9,765 nt of DNA from Acidaminococcaceae bacterium (lineage in GTDB: Bacteria; Bacillota; Negativicutes; Acidaminococcales; Acidaminococcaceae). Under the pieces are notes generated by a model. That model did no database searches. It was not told where the DNA came from and saw nothing but the letters and a program-made list of their open reading frames with translations. Shown in pieces: positions 1 to 7,248 of this stretch. Within the stretch, counting starts at the first letter, position 1. Each line of letters begins with the position of its first letter. The stretch spans positions 1 to 9,765 of the forward strand of contig JALCSJ010000079.1 in NCBI GenBank assembly GCA_022653215.1, given 5' to 3'. The position numbers and the translations under genes are program-made.

Positions 1-679
1 TAAGTTCAGCATTAATACTGGTGGCAATAATCCAGCCCTCATAAGCAAAAGCTGTAGCAACTACTGCCACAAACAGAGGATGCTGACTAACTTGTGCACC
101 GGGCAATACGCCGCTGGTAAAGTTCTCCAGCAATATACCATTCCTTAGCCCGGCAATCGTACCAAATATTGCCATTAAAATCAAAGGAATCAATTTAATG
201 ACAGTTGAAGCAACTTGGAACTTTCCTGCTAAAATAGGAGAAAGAGCATTAAGGGCATATGCCATTATTAAATATAAACAAGCAATGGTCATTACTTGAG
301 GTCCAACAATGTTATAACCCAGCAATACGCCGGTATAACGTGCAGAAACCCAAGCCAGTACAGATGTTAAAGTTGGATAATAAATCAGGGTCATAAACCA
401 ACCGATAAAATATCCATATTTTTTCCCTACGATTGCCTCAGCATAGTCAACCAGACCATTAACCTTTTCATAGCTGGTACCCAAAACCGCAAAAACGTAG
501 GCACAGGAAACCATTATTACGCCGCCTATAACCCAGGAAAGTATACCCTCTGGCAGATCTCCACCAGTTGCTTTCAATATTTTTTCTGCTTTAAAGAATA
601 CTCCGCTGCCTATTACAATGCCAACTACCATAGCAATAGCCGTTAATAAACCATACCGTTTTTCTAATTTCTGCTCCAA
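1..679 (-). CDS. APC-family amino acid permease, N-terminal 226 codons (3' end outside window)
   Basis: An integral membrane amino acid transporter of the APC superfamily (LeuT-like fold), probably a secondary carrier in the cytoplasmic membrane. The frame is open to the window edge. Visible hydrophobic segments lie at about residues 10-30, 45-66, 88-112, 125-145, 155-178 and 201-222. Segment 1 carries the family's broken-helix motif (GIVIGSGVFF, residues 20-29) and segment 6 carries FAYEGW (211-216), both typical of substrate-binding helices in this family. The start is a TTG, chosen because a strong Shine-Dalgarno lies 8 bases upstream and the protein then begins MEQKLEKRYGLLTAIA, as family members do. 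It lies 47 bases after the secreted-protein gene on the same strand, so the two may be cotranscribed. The substrate cannot be read from sequence. Proximity to diaminopropionate ammonia-lyase makes an amino acid fermented by that route possible, but this is inference. Confidence 0.93.
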   Translation of the reverse strand, partial: MEQKLEKRYGLLTAIAMVVGIVIGSGVFFKAEKILKATGGDLPEGILSWVIGGVIMVSCAYVFAVLGTSYEKVNGLVDYAEAIVGKKYGYFIGWFMTLIYYPTLTSVLAWVSARYTGVLLGYNIVGPQVMTIACLYLIMAYALNALSPILAGKFQVASTVIKLIPLILMAIFGTIAGLRNGILLENFTSGVLPGAQVSQHPLFVAVVATAFAYEGWIIATSINAEL

Positions 680-687
680 AATCTTTT

Positions 688-696
688 CCCCTCCTT
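688..696 (-). promoter_or_regulatory. Shine-Dalgarno site that sets the TTG start of the permease
   Basis: The minus strand reads AAGGAGGGG here, followed by an 8-base spacer and TTG at 679-677. No ATG or GTG in frame is better placed, so this site decides the start. Confidence 0.75.
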
Positions 697-726
697 GGGA
701 ATCGTGTCTTTTATCTCTCTTATCAA

Positions 727-1395
727 TTATTTAATCTTCACGCCCATGGGAACATCAACAAATCCTATGGCATAAGGCCCTATTTCATATTGTCCATAAA
801 GGAAATGAAACTCCTGATTCTTATCCACAAAATAAGCACCGGCATATGGATGCATTTTGTTTTTTACCGGGAAGAAACTATTGGCCAAAGGATGTACTGC
901 CAATCTCCTGTTTAATGCAGCAAGAGAAACTTTATCCTTATCTTGGGAACTGATTAAATCCTGCCATGTTAATTTTTTCCCATCACTCACGCGAAAAGCA
1001 ATTGAATAGTCCCAGCTCAGCGGGTGAGCAGCATGATAAGCATATGTCATGCCCGTAATTCTAATAATTAAATATTTTTTTGTATTTACACTTACTTCAT
1101 AGTTTTCACTTATGGAAGTAATATCATCTGTTCCTTGCTTGGCAAGATACTCTTTTTCTTCCTTATTATAAGCATTGAGGAAATAAGCATTTATCTTTTC
1201 TTCTGCAGCAGTATTGCCCGGAATAATAACCTCCGGATAGGTCCATTCCAAAGTAAACTTGTCATTCCGGTCATTAACAATTTTATTCACTATAGGACTT
1301 ACCGTGCTATAGGCTTTGGCTGCCTGTGTCTGCTCATTTATTCCACAAAGAAATACCACAGAAAATGTCGTTAGCAATATTTTTTTCAGTTTCAT
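727..1395 (-). CDS. Secreted protein with DUF3298/RsiV-like C-terminal domain
   Basis: A 222-residue exported protein of unknown role. Residues 1-25 form a signal peptide: MKLKK, a hydrophobic stretch, then a likely cleavage site near TQA-AKA. The mature part matches the DUF4163/DUF3298 layout: a beta-rich N-terminal half (FTLEWTYPEV, about 47-56), an aromatic-histidine segment (YAYHAAHP, 118-125), 'DGKKLTWQDLI' (138-148), and the typical DUF3298 ending around FHFLYGQYEIGPYAIGFVDV (196-215). In B. subtilis this domain is the extracellular part of the anti-sigma factor RsiV, where it binds lysozyme. Here there is no membrane-spanning or anti-sigma segment, so it is a stand-alone exported domain and a sensor role is only a guess. 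I chose ATG 1393-1395 over GTG 1402-1404 because the GTG sits inside the Shine-Dalgarno (AAAGGGGTG). Confidence 0.85.
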   Translation of the reverse strand: MKLKKILLTTFSVVFLCGINEQTQAAKAYSTVSPIVNKIVNDRNDKFTLEWTYPEVIIPGNTAAEEKINAYFLNAYNKEEKEYLAKQGTDDITSISENYEVSVNTKKYLIIRITGMTYAYHAAHPLSWDYSIAFRVSDGKKLTWQDLISSQDKDKVSLAALNRRLAVHPLANSFFPVKNKMHPYAGAYFVDKNQEFHFLYGQYEIGPYAIGFVDVPMGVKIK

Positions 1396-1423
1396 TTGTT
1401 CCACCCCTTTTTATTAGCTTTTG

Positions 1424-1450
1424 ATACTGTTTTGACTGTCAAAACAGTAT
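1424..1450. promoter_or_regulatory. Perfect 27-bp inverted repeat, probable operator
   Basis: Two perfect 12-bp arms (ATACTGTTTTGA and its complement) flank a 3-base centre. The dyad ends 28 bases before the ATG of the secreted-protein gene, just upstream of its Shine-Dalgarno. Neither strand has a T-run after the stem, so it is not a normal terminator. Its length and odd-base centre are like operators for TetR-type repressors, but no regulator gene is visible nearby, so the binding protein is unknown. It could also act as a leader hairpin in mRNA. Confidence 0.65.
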
Positions 1451-1561
1451 GTAAGCATTGGTAATTGCACCGTCCACTTTCTTTCTTATTGCTAATAATA
1501 GCATTTTAAGTCCTTCTAAGCAATATATCATTCGTCGTAATCTGCTTATATTCTACTTTAA

Positions 1562-2770
1562 TTAAATACTGGGATATGCTCCATCCCATACTATTTTTCT
1601 ATAATTTTCTTTATCCGTATCTCCTTCCGTAGAAAAACACAGAATTTTAGACTTTGCATTAATCTGTAATTGCTCCCGCAGCCAGCCTAAGCTTGCATTC
1701 TGCATAAGTTCTGCTACAAAGCCCAAAGTAGCCGCCCCGCTCTCACCGGAAATCACTTTAGGATCATCACCTAAAGGATTTCCTAGGGTTCTCATTCCTT
1801 TGGCTGCTACAAAATCAGGCATAGAAACAAAGTTGTCAGCATGATCCCGCAAGACATTCCAGCCGATAGTACAGGGTTCCCCGCAGGCCAGTCCCGCCAT
1901 AATTGTATTCATATTGCCTGTAACAAAATGCAGTTTCCCATCATTGGCATAGGCCGTTCTATAAAGACAATCTGCCTTATTAGGCTCAACAACAGTAATG
2001 ATAGGACGTTCTTTATCGCCGTATAAATCTGCAAAAAAGCCTGCTACACCGCCTGACATAGCACCAACTCCGGCCTGTAAAAAGATATGGGTAGGTTTTT
2101 CCTCTCCCAATTGTTTTACAGCTTCATAGGCCATAGTAGTGTAGCCTTCCATAATCCAGCCGGGAATATCTTCGTAGCCTTCCCAGGATGTATCTTGTAC
2201 CATAACCCAGCCATTATCTTTCGCCTTTTTAGCTGCCAACCGGACTGCATCATCATAATTCAAGTCAGTAATGGAAGCATCAGAACCCAAGGCCCGGATA
2301 TTCTCCAGTCTCTCTAAAGCACTGCCCTTAGGCATATAGACAACGCTTTTCTGTCCTAATCTGTTGGCCGTCCAGGCTATGCCTCTGCCATGATTGCCAT
2401 CTGTAGCAGTCACAAAGGTAATTTGCCCTAATTTTTCTTTGATTTCCGGACTGGTAATCTTGGCATAAGGCAACTCACCAATGTCCATGTTTAATTTTTG
2501 GGCTATATATTTGCCAATACAGTAACTGCCCCCCAGGACTTTAAAAGCATTAAGATGAAATCTATAGCTTTCATCTTTCACATGAATACTGCCAACTCCC
2601 AGTTTGGCTGCCAAATTTTGCAAATTGACCAAAGGCGTCACTTTATATTCAGGAAAACTCTTATGAAAACCATTAACCTTCTCAACATTTTTCAGGCCAA
2701 ATCTCTTTACGGAAAATAGCTGTTCTCCTGCTTTTCTGCTAAAATGTACGTTTTTAAAACATTCTTGCAT
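1562..2770 (-). CDS. ygeX: Diaminopropionate ammonia-lyase (PLP enzyme)
   Basis: A cytoplasmic PLP enzyme of fold type II that converts 2,3-diaminopropionate to pyruvate and two ammonia. The 402 residues match the family length (about 400). The PLP lysine is K77 in RFHLNAFKVLGGSY. Other landmarks are TATDGNHGRG (121-130, with the conserved Asp124), VQDTSWEGYEDIPGW (191-205, with Asp193), a glycine-rich phosphate-binding loop AGVGAMSGG (233-241), and SGESGAATLG (341-350). Known E. coli enzymes use a lysine and two aspartates in these positions for catalysis. An in-frame GTG at 2807-2809 would add 13 residues (MEKLRFILRGECY), but the ATG at 2768-2770 has the Shine-Dalgarno AGAGGTG 8 bases upstream, so it is preferred. 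The gene is also called dpaL. It has its own promoter and lies upstream of the secreted protein and permease. It suggests fermentation of amino acids to pyruvate. Confidence 0.95.
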   Translation of the reverse strand: MQECFKNVHFSRKAGEQLFSVKRFGLKNVEKVNGFHKSFPEYKVTPLVNLQNLAAKLGVGSIHVKDESYRFHLNAFKVLGGSYCIGKYIAQKLNMDIGELPYAKITSPEIKEKLGQITFVTATDGNHGRGIAWTANRLGQKSVVYMPKGSALERLENIRALGSDASITDLNYDDAVRLAAKKAKDNGWVMVQDTSWEGYEDIPGWIMEGYTTMAYEAVKQLGEEKPTHIFLQAGVGAMSGGVAGFFADLYGDKERPIITVVEPNKADCLYRTAYANDGKLHFVTGNMNTIMAGLACGEPCTIGWNVLRDHADNFVSMPDFVAAKGMRTLGNPLGDDPKVISGESGAATLGFVAELMQNASLGWLREQLQINAKSKILCFSTEGDTDKENYRKIVWDGAYPSI

Positions 2771-2805
2771 ATAACATTCACCTCTCAAAATAAATCTCAA
2801 TTTTT

Positions 2806-2818
2806 CCACAGACTGTGG
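2806..2818 (-). promoter_or_regulatory. Small hairpin in the ygeX leader
   Basis: CCACAG and CTGTGG form a perfect inverted repeat around one base, between the ygeX promoter and its Shine-Dalgarno. It has no T-run right after it on the minus strand. It may be a repressor half-site pair or an mRNA hairpin. Its short length makes chance plausible. Confidence 0.3.
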
Positions 2819-2849
2819 GATTGCAACTGTATTTTTTTTACATAGTTTT

Positions 2850-2858
2850 ATTATACCA
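2850..2858 (-). promoter_or_regulatory. Extended -10 promoter for ygeX
   Basis: The minus strand reads TGGTATAAT, a perfect -10 hexamer with the upstream TG that can replace a good -35. No convincing -35 lies 16-18 bases upstream. Transcription would begin near 2843, giving a leader of about 72 bases before the ygeX ATG. Confidence 0.6.
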
Positions 2859-3009
2859 AATTTCTTTTCAAATTTGCTTTATTTTGGTATCTAAATAGCG
2901 ATATATTTGCCTTTTGCCCTTTGTAATATTCCAAGTCTTTTTAGCAAGAGATTCTTGGTGTTTTTCACTAATTGGCTTAACAATTAGGTTATTTCCCCTT
3001 TTTAGGCGC

Positions 3010-3043
3010 AAAAAAGCCGTTCCCGAAAACCTTCGGGAACGGC
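3010..3043 (-). terminator. Strong intrinsic terminator after the tRNA gene
   Basis: The arms at 3016-3026 and 3033-3043 form a perfect 11-bp stem (GCCGTTCCCGA with its complement) around a 6-base loop. Six Ts follow on the minus strand. It begins 11 bases after the tRNA CCA end, and would also stop read-through from rpoD, which has no clear terminator of its own. Confidence 0.93.
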
Positions 3044-3054
3044 ATTCTGTCGAT

Positions 3055-3129
3055 TGGTGGGCCCACAAGGGATCGAACCTTGGACCAACCGGTTATGAGC
3101 CGGTGGCTCTACCGCTGAGCTATAGGCCC
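3055..3129 (-). tRNA. tRNA with anticodon CAU, Ile2 (lysidine type) or elongator Met
   Basis: A complete 75-base cloverleaf with encoded CCA. The acceptor stem pairs GGGCCTA with TGGGCCC, including one G-U pair. The D-arm is GCTC/GAGC, the anticodon stem is ACCGG/CCGGT, and the T-arm is CAAGG/CCTTG with loop TTCGATC. The anticodon loop is CTCATAA, so the anticodon is CAU. Initiator Met is unlikely because that tRNA has an unpaired first base and three G-C pairs in the anticodon stem. C4-G69 and C5-G68 in the acceptor stem, and general likeness to B. subtilis Ile2, favour tRNA-Ile2, whose C34 is changed to lysidine by TilS to read AUA. Automatic annotation would likely call it Met. It stands alone between its own promoter and terminator. 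Confidence 0.95.
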
Positions 3130-3138
3130 AATGTGATA

Positions 3139-3167
3139 ATTTTATAACAAAACGTAAGAGCTGTCAA
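3139..3167 (-). promoter_or_regulatory. Sigma-A promoter of the tRNA gene
   Basis: The minus strand has TTGACA at 3167-3162, a 17-base spacer, and TAAAAT at 3144-3139. The predicted start near 3132 leaves only about three bases before the mature tRNA 5' end. Confidence 0.85.
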
Positions 3168-3236
3168 GCCTATTCATCTTCTAAACGAAGACAATTAGCT
3201 TTCCTATCACAGTAGCAATTAGAGTGGAACTGCTTA

Positions 3237-5306
3237 TCAGCCTTCCAAGAACTCTTTCAAGGGCTTGCTGCGCTTCGGACTGCGAAGCTTGCGCAGGGCT
3301 TTGGCCTCAATCTGACGAATACGTTCACGGGTTACGCCAAAATGCTGACCAACCTCTTCCAAAGTCCTTGTTCTGCCATCAATCAGGCCAAACCTAAGCT
3401 CCAAAACCTTTCTCTCTCGAGGGCTCAAATGCTCTTGAAGTACGTGACCCAATTGCTCTTGAAGCAATGTATAGGATGCCGCATCAGCCGGTGAAGGTGC
3501 TTCCTGGTCCTCAATGAAATCTCCCAGATGGGAATCTTCTTCTTCACCTATAGGTGTCTCTAGTGAAACAGGCTCTTGGGCAATTTTTTGAATTTCTCTT
3601 ACTCTATCTACCGATACATCCATTTCCTTGGCAATTTCTTCCGGAGTCGGTTCTCTACCCAGTTCTTGAAGCAGCTGTCTGGAAACTCTGACCAGCTTAT
3701 TGATTGTTTCCACCATATGAACCGGAATACGAATAGTTCTGGCCTGATCGGCAATAGCTCTGGTAATAGCCTGTCTAATCCACCATGTAGCATAGGTGCT
3801 GAACTTAAAGCCTTTATTGTAATCAAATTTTTCTACAGCTTTAATCAAGCCAAGATTCCCTTCCTGAATCAAGTCCAAAAAGAGCATGCCACGACCTACA
3901 TAACGTTTAGCTATACTGACAACCAAACGCAAGTTAGCTTCGGATAAACATTTTTTAGCATTTTCGCCGCAATTGATGATTTTGTGTAATAGAGAAACAT
4001 ATTGGTCATATAAATCTCTAATTTGCTTTTTCTCATTGGGTTTTACTTTCAAATGATCAAGCTTGCCTTCAACAATATCAAAATATCCATGAATTTCCAG
4101 TAATCTGTCAATATCATCTTGAGCAGCAGCAGTGCTGCCCTCTTTTTTCTTGTTGTTCAGCATCTTGATTTTATTATCAGCCAAAAGTTTACCCAGCCGC
4201 TTTTGTTCGTCCTTAGTAAATTGGTTTGTTAACTTACGGCAATACTCAGTGTCCAGGTTCGGATTGTCCTTGCACAAATTCATAAGGCTGCGAAAGACAC
4301 CGCTAACGCTCCGTTCCTTGCACCATTTTTCTTCTTCCTGCAACATTTTTTCAAGCATTTCGATGATTTTGGGAATCATGAATCTCTTATTTAGTTCAGG
4401 CTGAGCTATGTAGGAAGGAATATGTCCATTAATAACGTATTGGGCTTTATTTCCTTTATCCATACGTTTGGCCAGCTTGATTTCATCGTCACCGGTTAAC
4501 AGAGGTACTCTGCCAATTTCTTTTAAGTACATTCTAACAGGATCATCAATGCTAATGCCTTCCGGAACAGTTAAATTTGCTAACTCCTTTTCGTCCACTT
4601 CGATAGTATCATCCAAGCTTTGGGGTCCATCATCATCATCTGTCCCATCATCAATAATTTCAATATTTTTTTCAGCAAGAGTCGAATAAATTGAATCTAT
4701 ATCATCAATGCTGAAATTGTCTTCACCCTGCAAAGCATCTTGAATTTCCCGGTAAGTTAATACTCCTGCATGCCTTTTAGCTAATTCCATGAAAGTAATA
4801 ATATAGTCAGCTATGGTTTGTGCTTTACCCTTAGAATTCTTAGCTGAATTATGTCCTTTTTCCGTAGCTTTTACTGCTTTAGTTGTTTTTTCAGATGCAT
4901 TCTTTTGTGCTTTAGTTTCTTTTGCAGTTTTTGTTGTTTTAGGCATTATGTCTTTTTTATTGTCAATTGACTTTTTCTCTTTGTCTTTTTTCATTTTATC
5001 AGATTTTTTCGCTCCCGTTGTTTTCTTGGCAATAACTTTCTTGGTTTCAGTTTTTTTAACTGCAGCTTTCTTGGTTTTCAGTTCCTTCACCGGAGGGATA
5101 ACTTTTGCCTTTGTGGCTACAGTGATTTTATTCTTCTTCGATGCTGCTTTCTTAGGAACCGATTTTTTTTCAGTCTTTTCTCCTGCCGGTTGCTTTTTAG
5201 CATCTTTATTTGGCTTTTTCAAAATATTTCCTCCTTTAGAAAGCACCTTAGGGTTTTTCTCACTGTTTCCCTTTTTTCCAGCTTTAGCTTTGCTTTTTTC
5301 TTTCAT
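3237..5306 (-). CDS. rpoD: Primary sigma factor RpoD (SigA), with long basic N-terminal tail and an internal insertion
   Basis: The housekeeping sigma subunit that directs RNA polymerase to -35/-10 promoters. Of 689 residues, 1-160 are a low-complexity tail with about 55 lysines. Region 1.1 covers about 164-215, followed by an acidic stretch with GTDDDDG (221-227). Region 1.2 begins at DDPVRMYLKEIGRVPLL (254-270). An insertion of about 160 residues (286-447) comes before region 2 (AKKCLSEANLRLVVSIAKRY, then FSTYATWWIRQAITRAI). Region 3 runs about 530-600, and region 4 ends with the HTH around TLEEVGQHFGVTRERIRQIE (648-667). B. subtilis SigA has 371 residues, so the extra length is in the tail and insertion. 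The start is firm: AAAGGAGG lies 9 bases upstream, and the ATG overlaps the dnaG stop as TGATG, implying translational coupling. The conserved regions 2.4 and 4.2 look intact, so normal promoter specificity is expected. Confidence 0.97.
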   Translation of the reverse strand: MKEKSKAKAGKKGNSEKNPKVLSKGGNILKKPNKDAKKQPAGEKTEKKSVPKKAASKKNKITVATKAKVIPPVKELKTKKAAVKKTETKKVIAKKTTGAKKSDKMKKDKEKKSIDNKKDIMPKTTKTAKETKAQKNASEKTTKAVKATEKGHNSAKNSKGKAQTIADYIITFMELAKRHAGVLTYREIQDALQGEDNFSIDDIDSIYSTLAEKNIEIIDDGTDDDDGPQSLDDTIEVDEKELANLTVPEGISIDDPVRMYLKEIGRVPLLTGDDEIKLAKRMDKGNKAQYVINGHIPSYIAQPELNKRFMIPKIIEMLEKMLQEEEKWCKERSVSGVFRSLMNLCKDNPNLDTEYCRKLTNQFTKDEQKRLGKLLADNKIKMLNNKKKEGSTAAAQDDIDRLLEIHGYFDIVEGKLDHLKVKPNEKKQIRDLYDQYVSLLHKIINCGENAKKCLSEANLRLVVSIAKRYVGRGMLFLDLIQEGNLGLIKAVEKFDYNKGFKFSTYATWWIRQAITRAIADQARTIRIPVHMVETINKLVRVSRQLLQELGREPTPEEIAKEMDVSVDRVREIQKIAQEPVSLETPIGEEEDSHLGDFIEDQEAPSPADAASYTLLQEQLGHVLQEHLSPRERKVLELRFGLIDGRTRTLEEVGQHFGVTRERIRQIEAKALRKLRSPKRSKPLKEFLEG

Positions 5307-7135
5307 CAGGCGTTCCCTCCTTTCTGAAGATTAACTGCTTGATTCAAACTAAGTGCCTTTATTTCATTCTTAATACGTTGACAAATCTCCAGTTCTTGCA
5401 AAAACTCATTATTTTGAGCTTTTTCGTATTCTGACGCTAATTTACTGTGTTGCTGAAACTCTCGTTCCAATGCTGCCAATTGCAATTGATGGAGACAATC
5501 AGCCAGAATTACCGGTAAACTTTCCGTCGGCAAGTCTAACTGTAAAATGTTCGTTAATTCTGAAGCTCCATCAGACGAAAGCACTTCAAAAAGTCCTGCT
5601 GCCATTTCTTTAGGGGTTGTAAAAGGTTTTTCCTGCAGCTTGGCAAATATTTCTTTTCTCGCTTCGCCGGTAAAAATTTCTTCCCCGATATTATAATTCG
5701 ACCTTTTTGGTGAAATTCCTGCTAATAAAGCAAAAATCACATGTCTTTCAGCTTGTTCTGTTGCGTTTGCTACTTTTGGCCTGGTGACAGTTACCGGTGG
5801 AATATAATCCTCATGACGTTTTTTATTCAGTATTTTTCTATATTCGCTTTGAATCAAGCCTTCGTCTATCGTCAATCTTCTGGACAGATTTCTAATTCTT
5901 TCCCCTACTTCTATATCGCTTTTACAGTCTAAGAAAAATGGCAGGACATGAGAAACTGCTTCTACTTTACCGGCTAAATCTCCTGTATTGTAAACAGCAA
6001 GAGTAGATTCCACCTCATAATCAATACCCGGCAAAGCTCCGTCTATAAGCTTTTGAAAAGCAGTTTTGCCATGTTTACGAACATAATCATCAGGGTCTTT
6101 GCCATCTGTCACATGCATTATTTTAACTTTAAGACCTAAAGACATTGCTATAGGAATAGCCCGCAGAGCAGCATTTTTTCCTGCTGAATCGCTGTCAAAA
6201 GAAAAAACCACTTCCGGTGCTAACCGCTTAATCATTTCAGCCTGTTTTTCCGTAAAAGCCGTACCCATGGAAGCCACAGACCAATCTATGCCTGCCGCAT
6301 GCAGGCTGATAGCATCCATATGCCCTTCAACCACAACCACCTGCTTATGGGTTCTGATTGCTTTCAAGGCTGTGTCTAAACCAAAAAGAATATTTCCTTT
6401 ATGAAACCAAGGTGTATCTCCTGTATTCATGTATTTGGCCGGCGATGCTTCTTTATCCAAAATACGCCCGGTGAAACCAACTACACGTCCTCTGGCATCC
6501 CGGATGGGAATCATGATCCGTCCCCGGAATTTATCATATACTCCGCCTTTTTCCCGTCTGTTAGCTAAACCAGCCTTCACAATAATATCTTCTCTGATAC
6601 CCTTTTTTTTTAAAGCTTGATGCAGTTTATTGAAATCAGGAGGTGCCATTCCCAGGCCAAACTGGTCGATAATCTCCCTGGTAATCCCTCTGCCGGCCAA
6701 ATAAGCTATTCCTGTATGGCCATAAGTTGTATTAATAAGACAGGACCGAAAAAACTGGGCAGCCAATTCATTTGCCCCATAAATTTCCTTAGCTTCCTTG
6801 TCTCTTGCTATTTCACCGGGCGTTTTTTCCCGTTCCGGAATGGGGATATTGAATTTATTTGCCAAGAACTTCAAAGCCTCCGGAAAAGTTACGTTTTCTT
6901 CTTTCATAACAAAAGTGAAAACATCACCACCGACCCCGCAGCCAAAACAGTGAAAGAGTCCCTTTCCCTCGTCTACGGTAAAAGAAGGGGTTTTCTCCCC
7001 ATGAAAAGGACAGCACCCCCAATAACGGCCGCCTTTTTTCTTTAGGTCTACATACTGTGATACCACTCTGACTATGTCAGCCTGGCTACGTACCTGCTCT
7101 TTGAAATTTTCGTATTTTTCTTTCATATCTTCCAT
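5306..7135 (-). CDS. dnaG: DNA primase DnaG
   Basis: Makes RNA primers at the replication fork and works with the replicative helicase. The 609 residues match the family. The N-terminal CHC2 zinc finger is at about 41-70 (CPFHGEKTPSF then CFGC; ligands C42, H45, C63, C66). The catalytic core includes YDKFRGRIMIPI (200-211) and the Toprim fold with EGHMD (270-274) and FDSDSAGKNAA (313-323), whose acidic residues bind metal. The C-terminal region from about 460 is the less conserved helicase-binding domain. The first ATG is used, with AGGA 10 bases upstream. A second ATG three codons later is possible. The gene's 3' end carries the Shine-Dalgarno of rpoD and its stop overlaps the rpoD start, so the two form one operon, as in many Firmicutes. 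Confidence 0.97.
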   Translation of the reverse strand: MEDMKEKYENFKEQVRSQADIVRVVSQYVDLKKKGGRYWGCCPFHGEKTPSFTVDEGKGLFHCFGCGVGGDVFTFVMKEENVTFPEALKFLANKFNIPIPEREKTPGEIARDKEAKEIYGANELAAQFFRSCLINTTYGHTGIAYLAGRGITREIIDQFGLGMAPPDFNKLHQALKKKGIREDIIVKAGLANRREKGGVYDKFRGRIMIPIRDARGRVVGFTGRILDKEASPAKYMNTGDTPWFHKGNILFGLDTALKAIRTHKQVVVVEGHMDAISLHAAGIDWSVASMGTAFTEKQAEMIKRLAPEVVFSFDSDSAGKNAALRAIPIAMSLGLKVKIMHVTDGKDPDDYVRKHGKTAFQKLIDGALPGIDYEVESTLAVYNTGDLAGKVEAVSHVLPFFLDCKSDIEVGERIRNLSRRLTIDEGLIQSEYRKILNKKRHEDYIPPVTVTRPKVANATEQAERHVIFALLAGISPKRSNYNIGEEIFTGEARKEIFAKLQEKPFTTPKEMAAGLFEVLSSDGASELTNILQLDLPTESLPVILADCLHQLQLAALEREFQQHSKLASEYEKAQNNEFLQELEICQRIKNEIKALSLNQAVNLQKGGNA

Positions 7136-7155
7136 TTTGTCAACATCCTAATCTT

Positions 7156-7183
7156 CTTATACTATTAATTTCGCCATTGACAA
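7156..7183 (-). promoter_or_regulatory. Probable sigma-A promoter for dnaG-rpoD
   Basis: The minus strand has TTGTCA at 7183-7178, a 16-base spacer and TATAAG at 7161-7156, each one base off consensus. Transcription would start near 7149, leaving only about 14 bases before the dnaG ATG, with the Shine-Dalgarno at the very 5' end. The terminator just upstream supports a promoter in this gap, but the short leader lowers confidence in this exact site. Confidence 0.5.
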
Positions 7184-7248
7184 GCGAATGTCCTTTTTTT
7201 TACTTTACTTATCGTTACAAAAGCAACAAACCTTCCTTTAAATAGAGT

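Noticed and set aside
1424..1450. The 27-bp dyad as a terminator for ygeX
   Set aside because: Neither strand has a T-run after the stem, and it lies over 100 bases past the ygeX stop, next to the following gene's Shine-Dalgarno.
2771..2809. GTG at 2807-2809 as the ygeX start
   Set aside because: The extra 13 residues are not family-like and include the Shine-Dalgarno of the better ATG at 2768-2770.
2968..2987. CTAATTG/CAATTAG inverted repeat between ygeX and the tRNA
   Set aside because: Seven AT-rich pairs with no T-run and no nearby start; it is likely chance.
2868..3068. 66-residue minus-strand frame
   Set aside because: It starts in the tRNA 3' end and crosses the terminator. It has no Shine-Dalgarno and no recognisable protein features.
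2914..3147. 77-residue plus-strand frame containing GSNLGPTGYEPVALPLSYRP
   Set aside because: It is the antisense of the tRNA gene, a well-known source of false protein calls. It also runs through the terminator stem.
3178..3192. TCTTC/GAAGA hairpin after rpoD as its terminator
   Set aside because: A 5-bp AT-rich stem without a T-run is too weak. The strong terminator after the tRNA can serve rpoD transcripts.
4813..5334. 173-residue plus-strand frame rich in Phe, Leu and Val that looks membrane-like
   Set aside because: It is the mirror image of the lysine-rich rpoD tail (AAA/AAG codons read as TTT/CTT). The rpoD frame has a perfect Shine-Dalgarno and family homology.
6617..7045. 142-residue plus-strand frame opposite dnaG
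   Set aside because: It is a shadow of the zinc-finger and core coding region of dnaG, with no protein family features.
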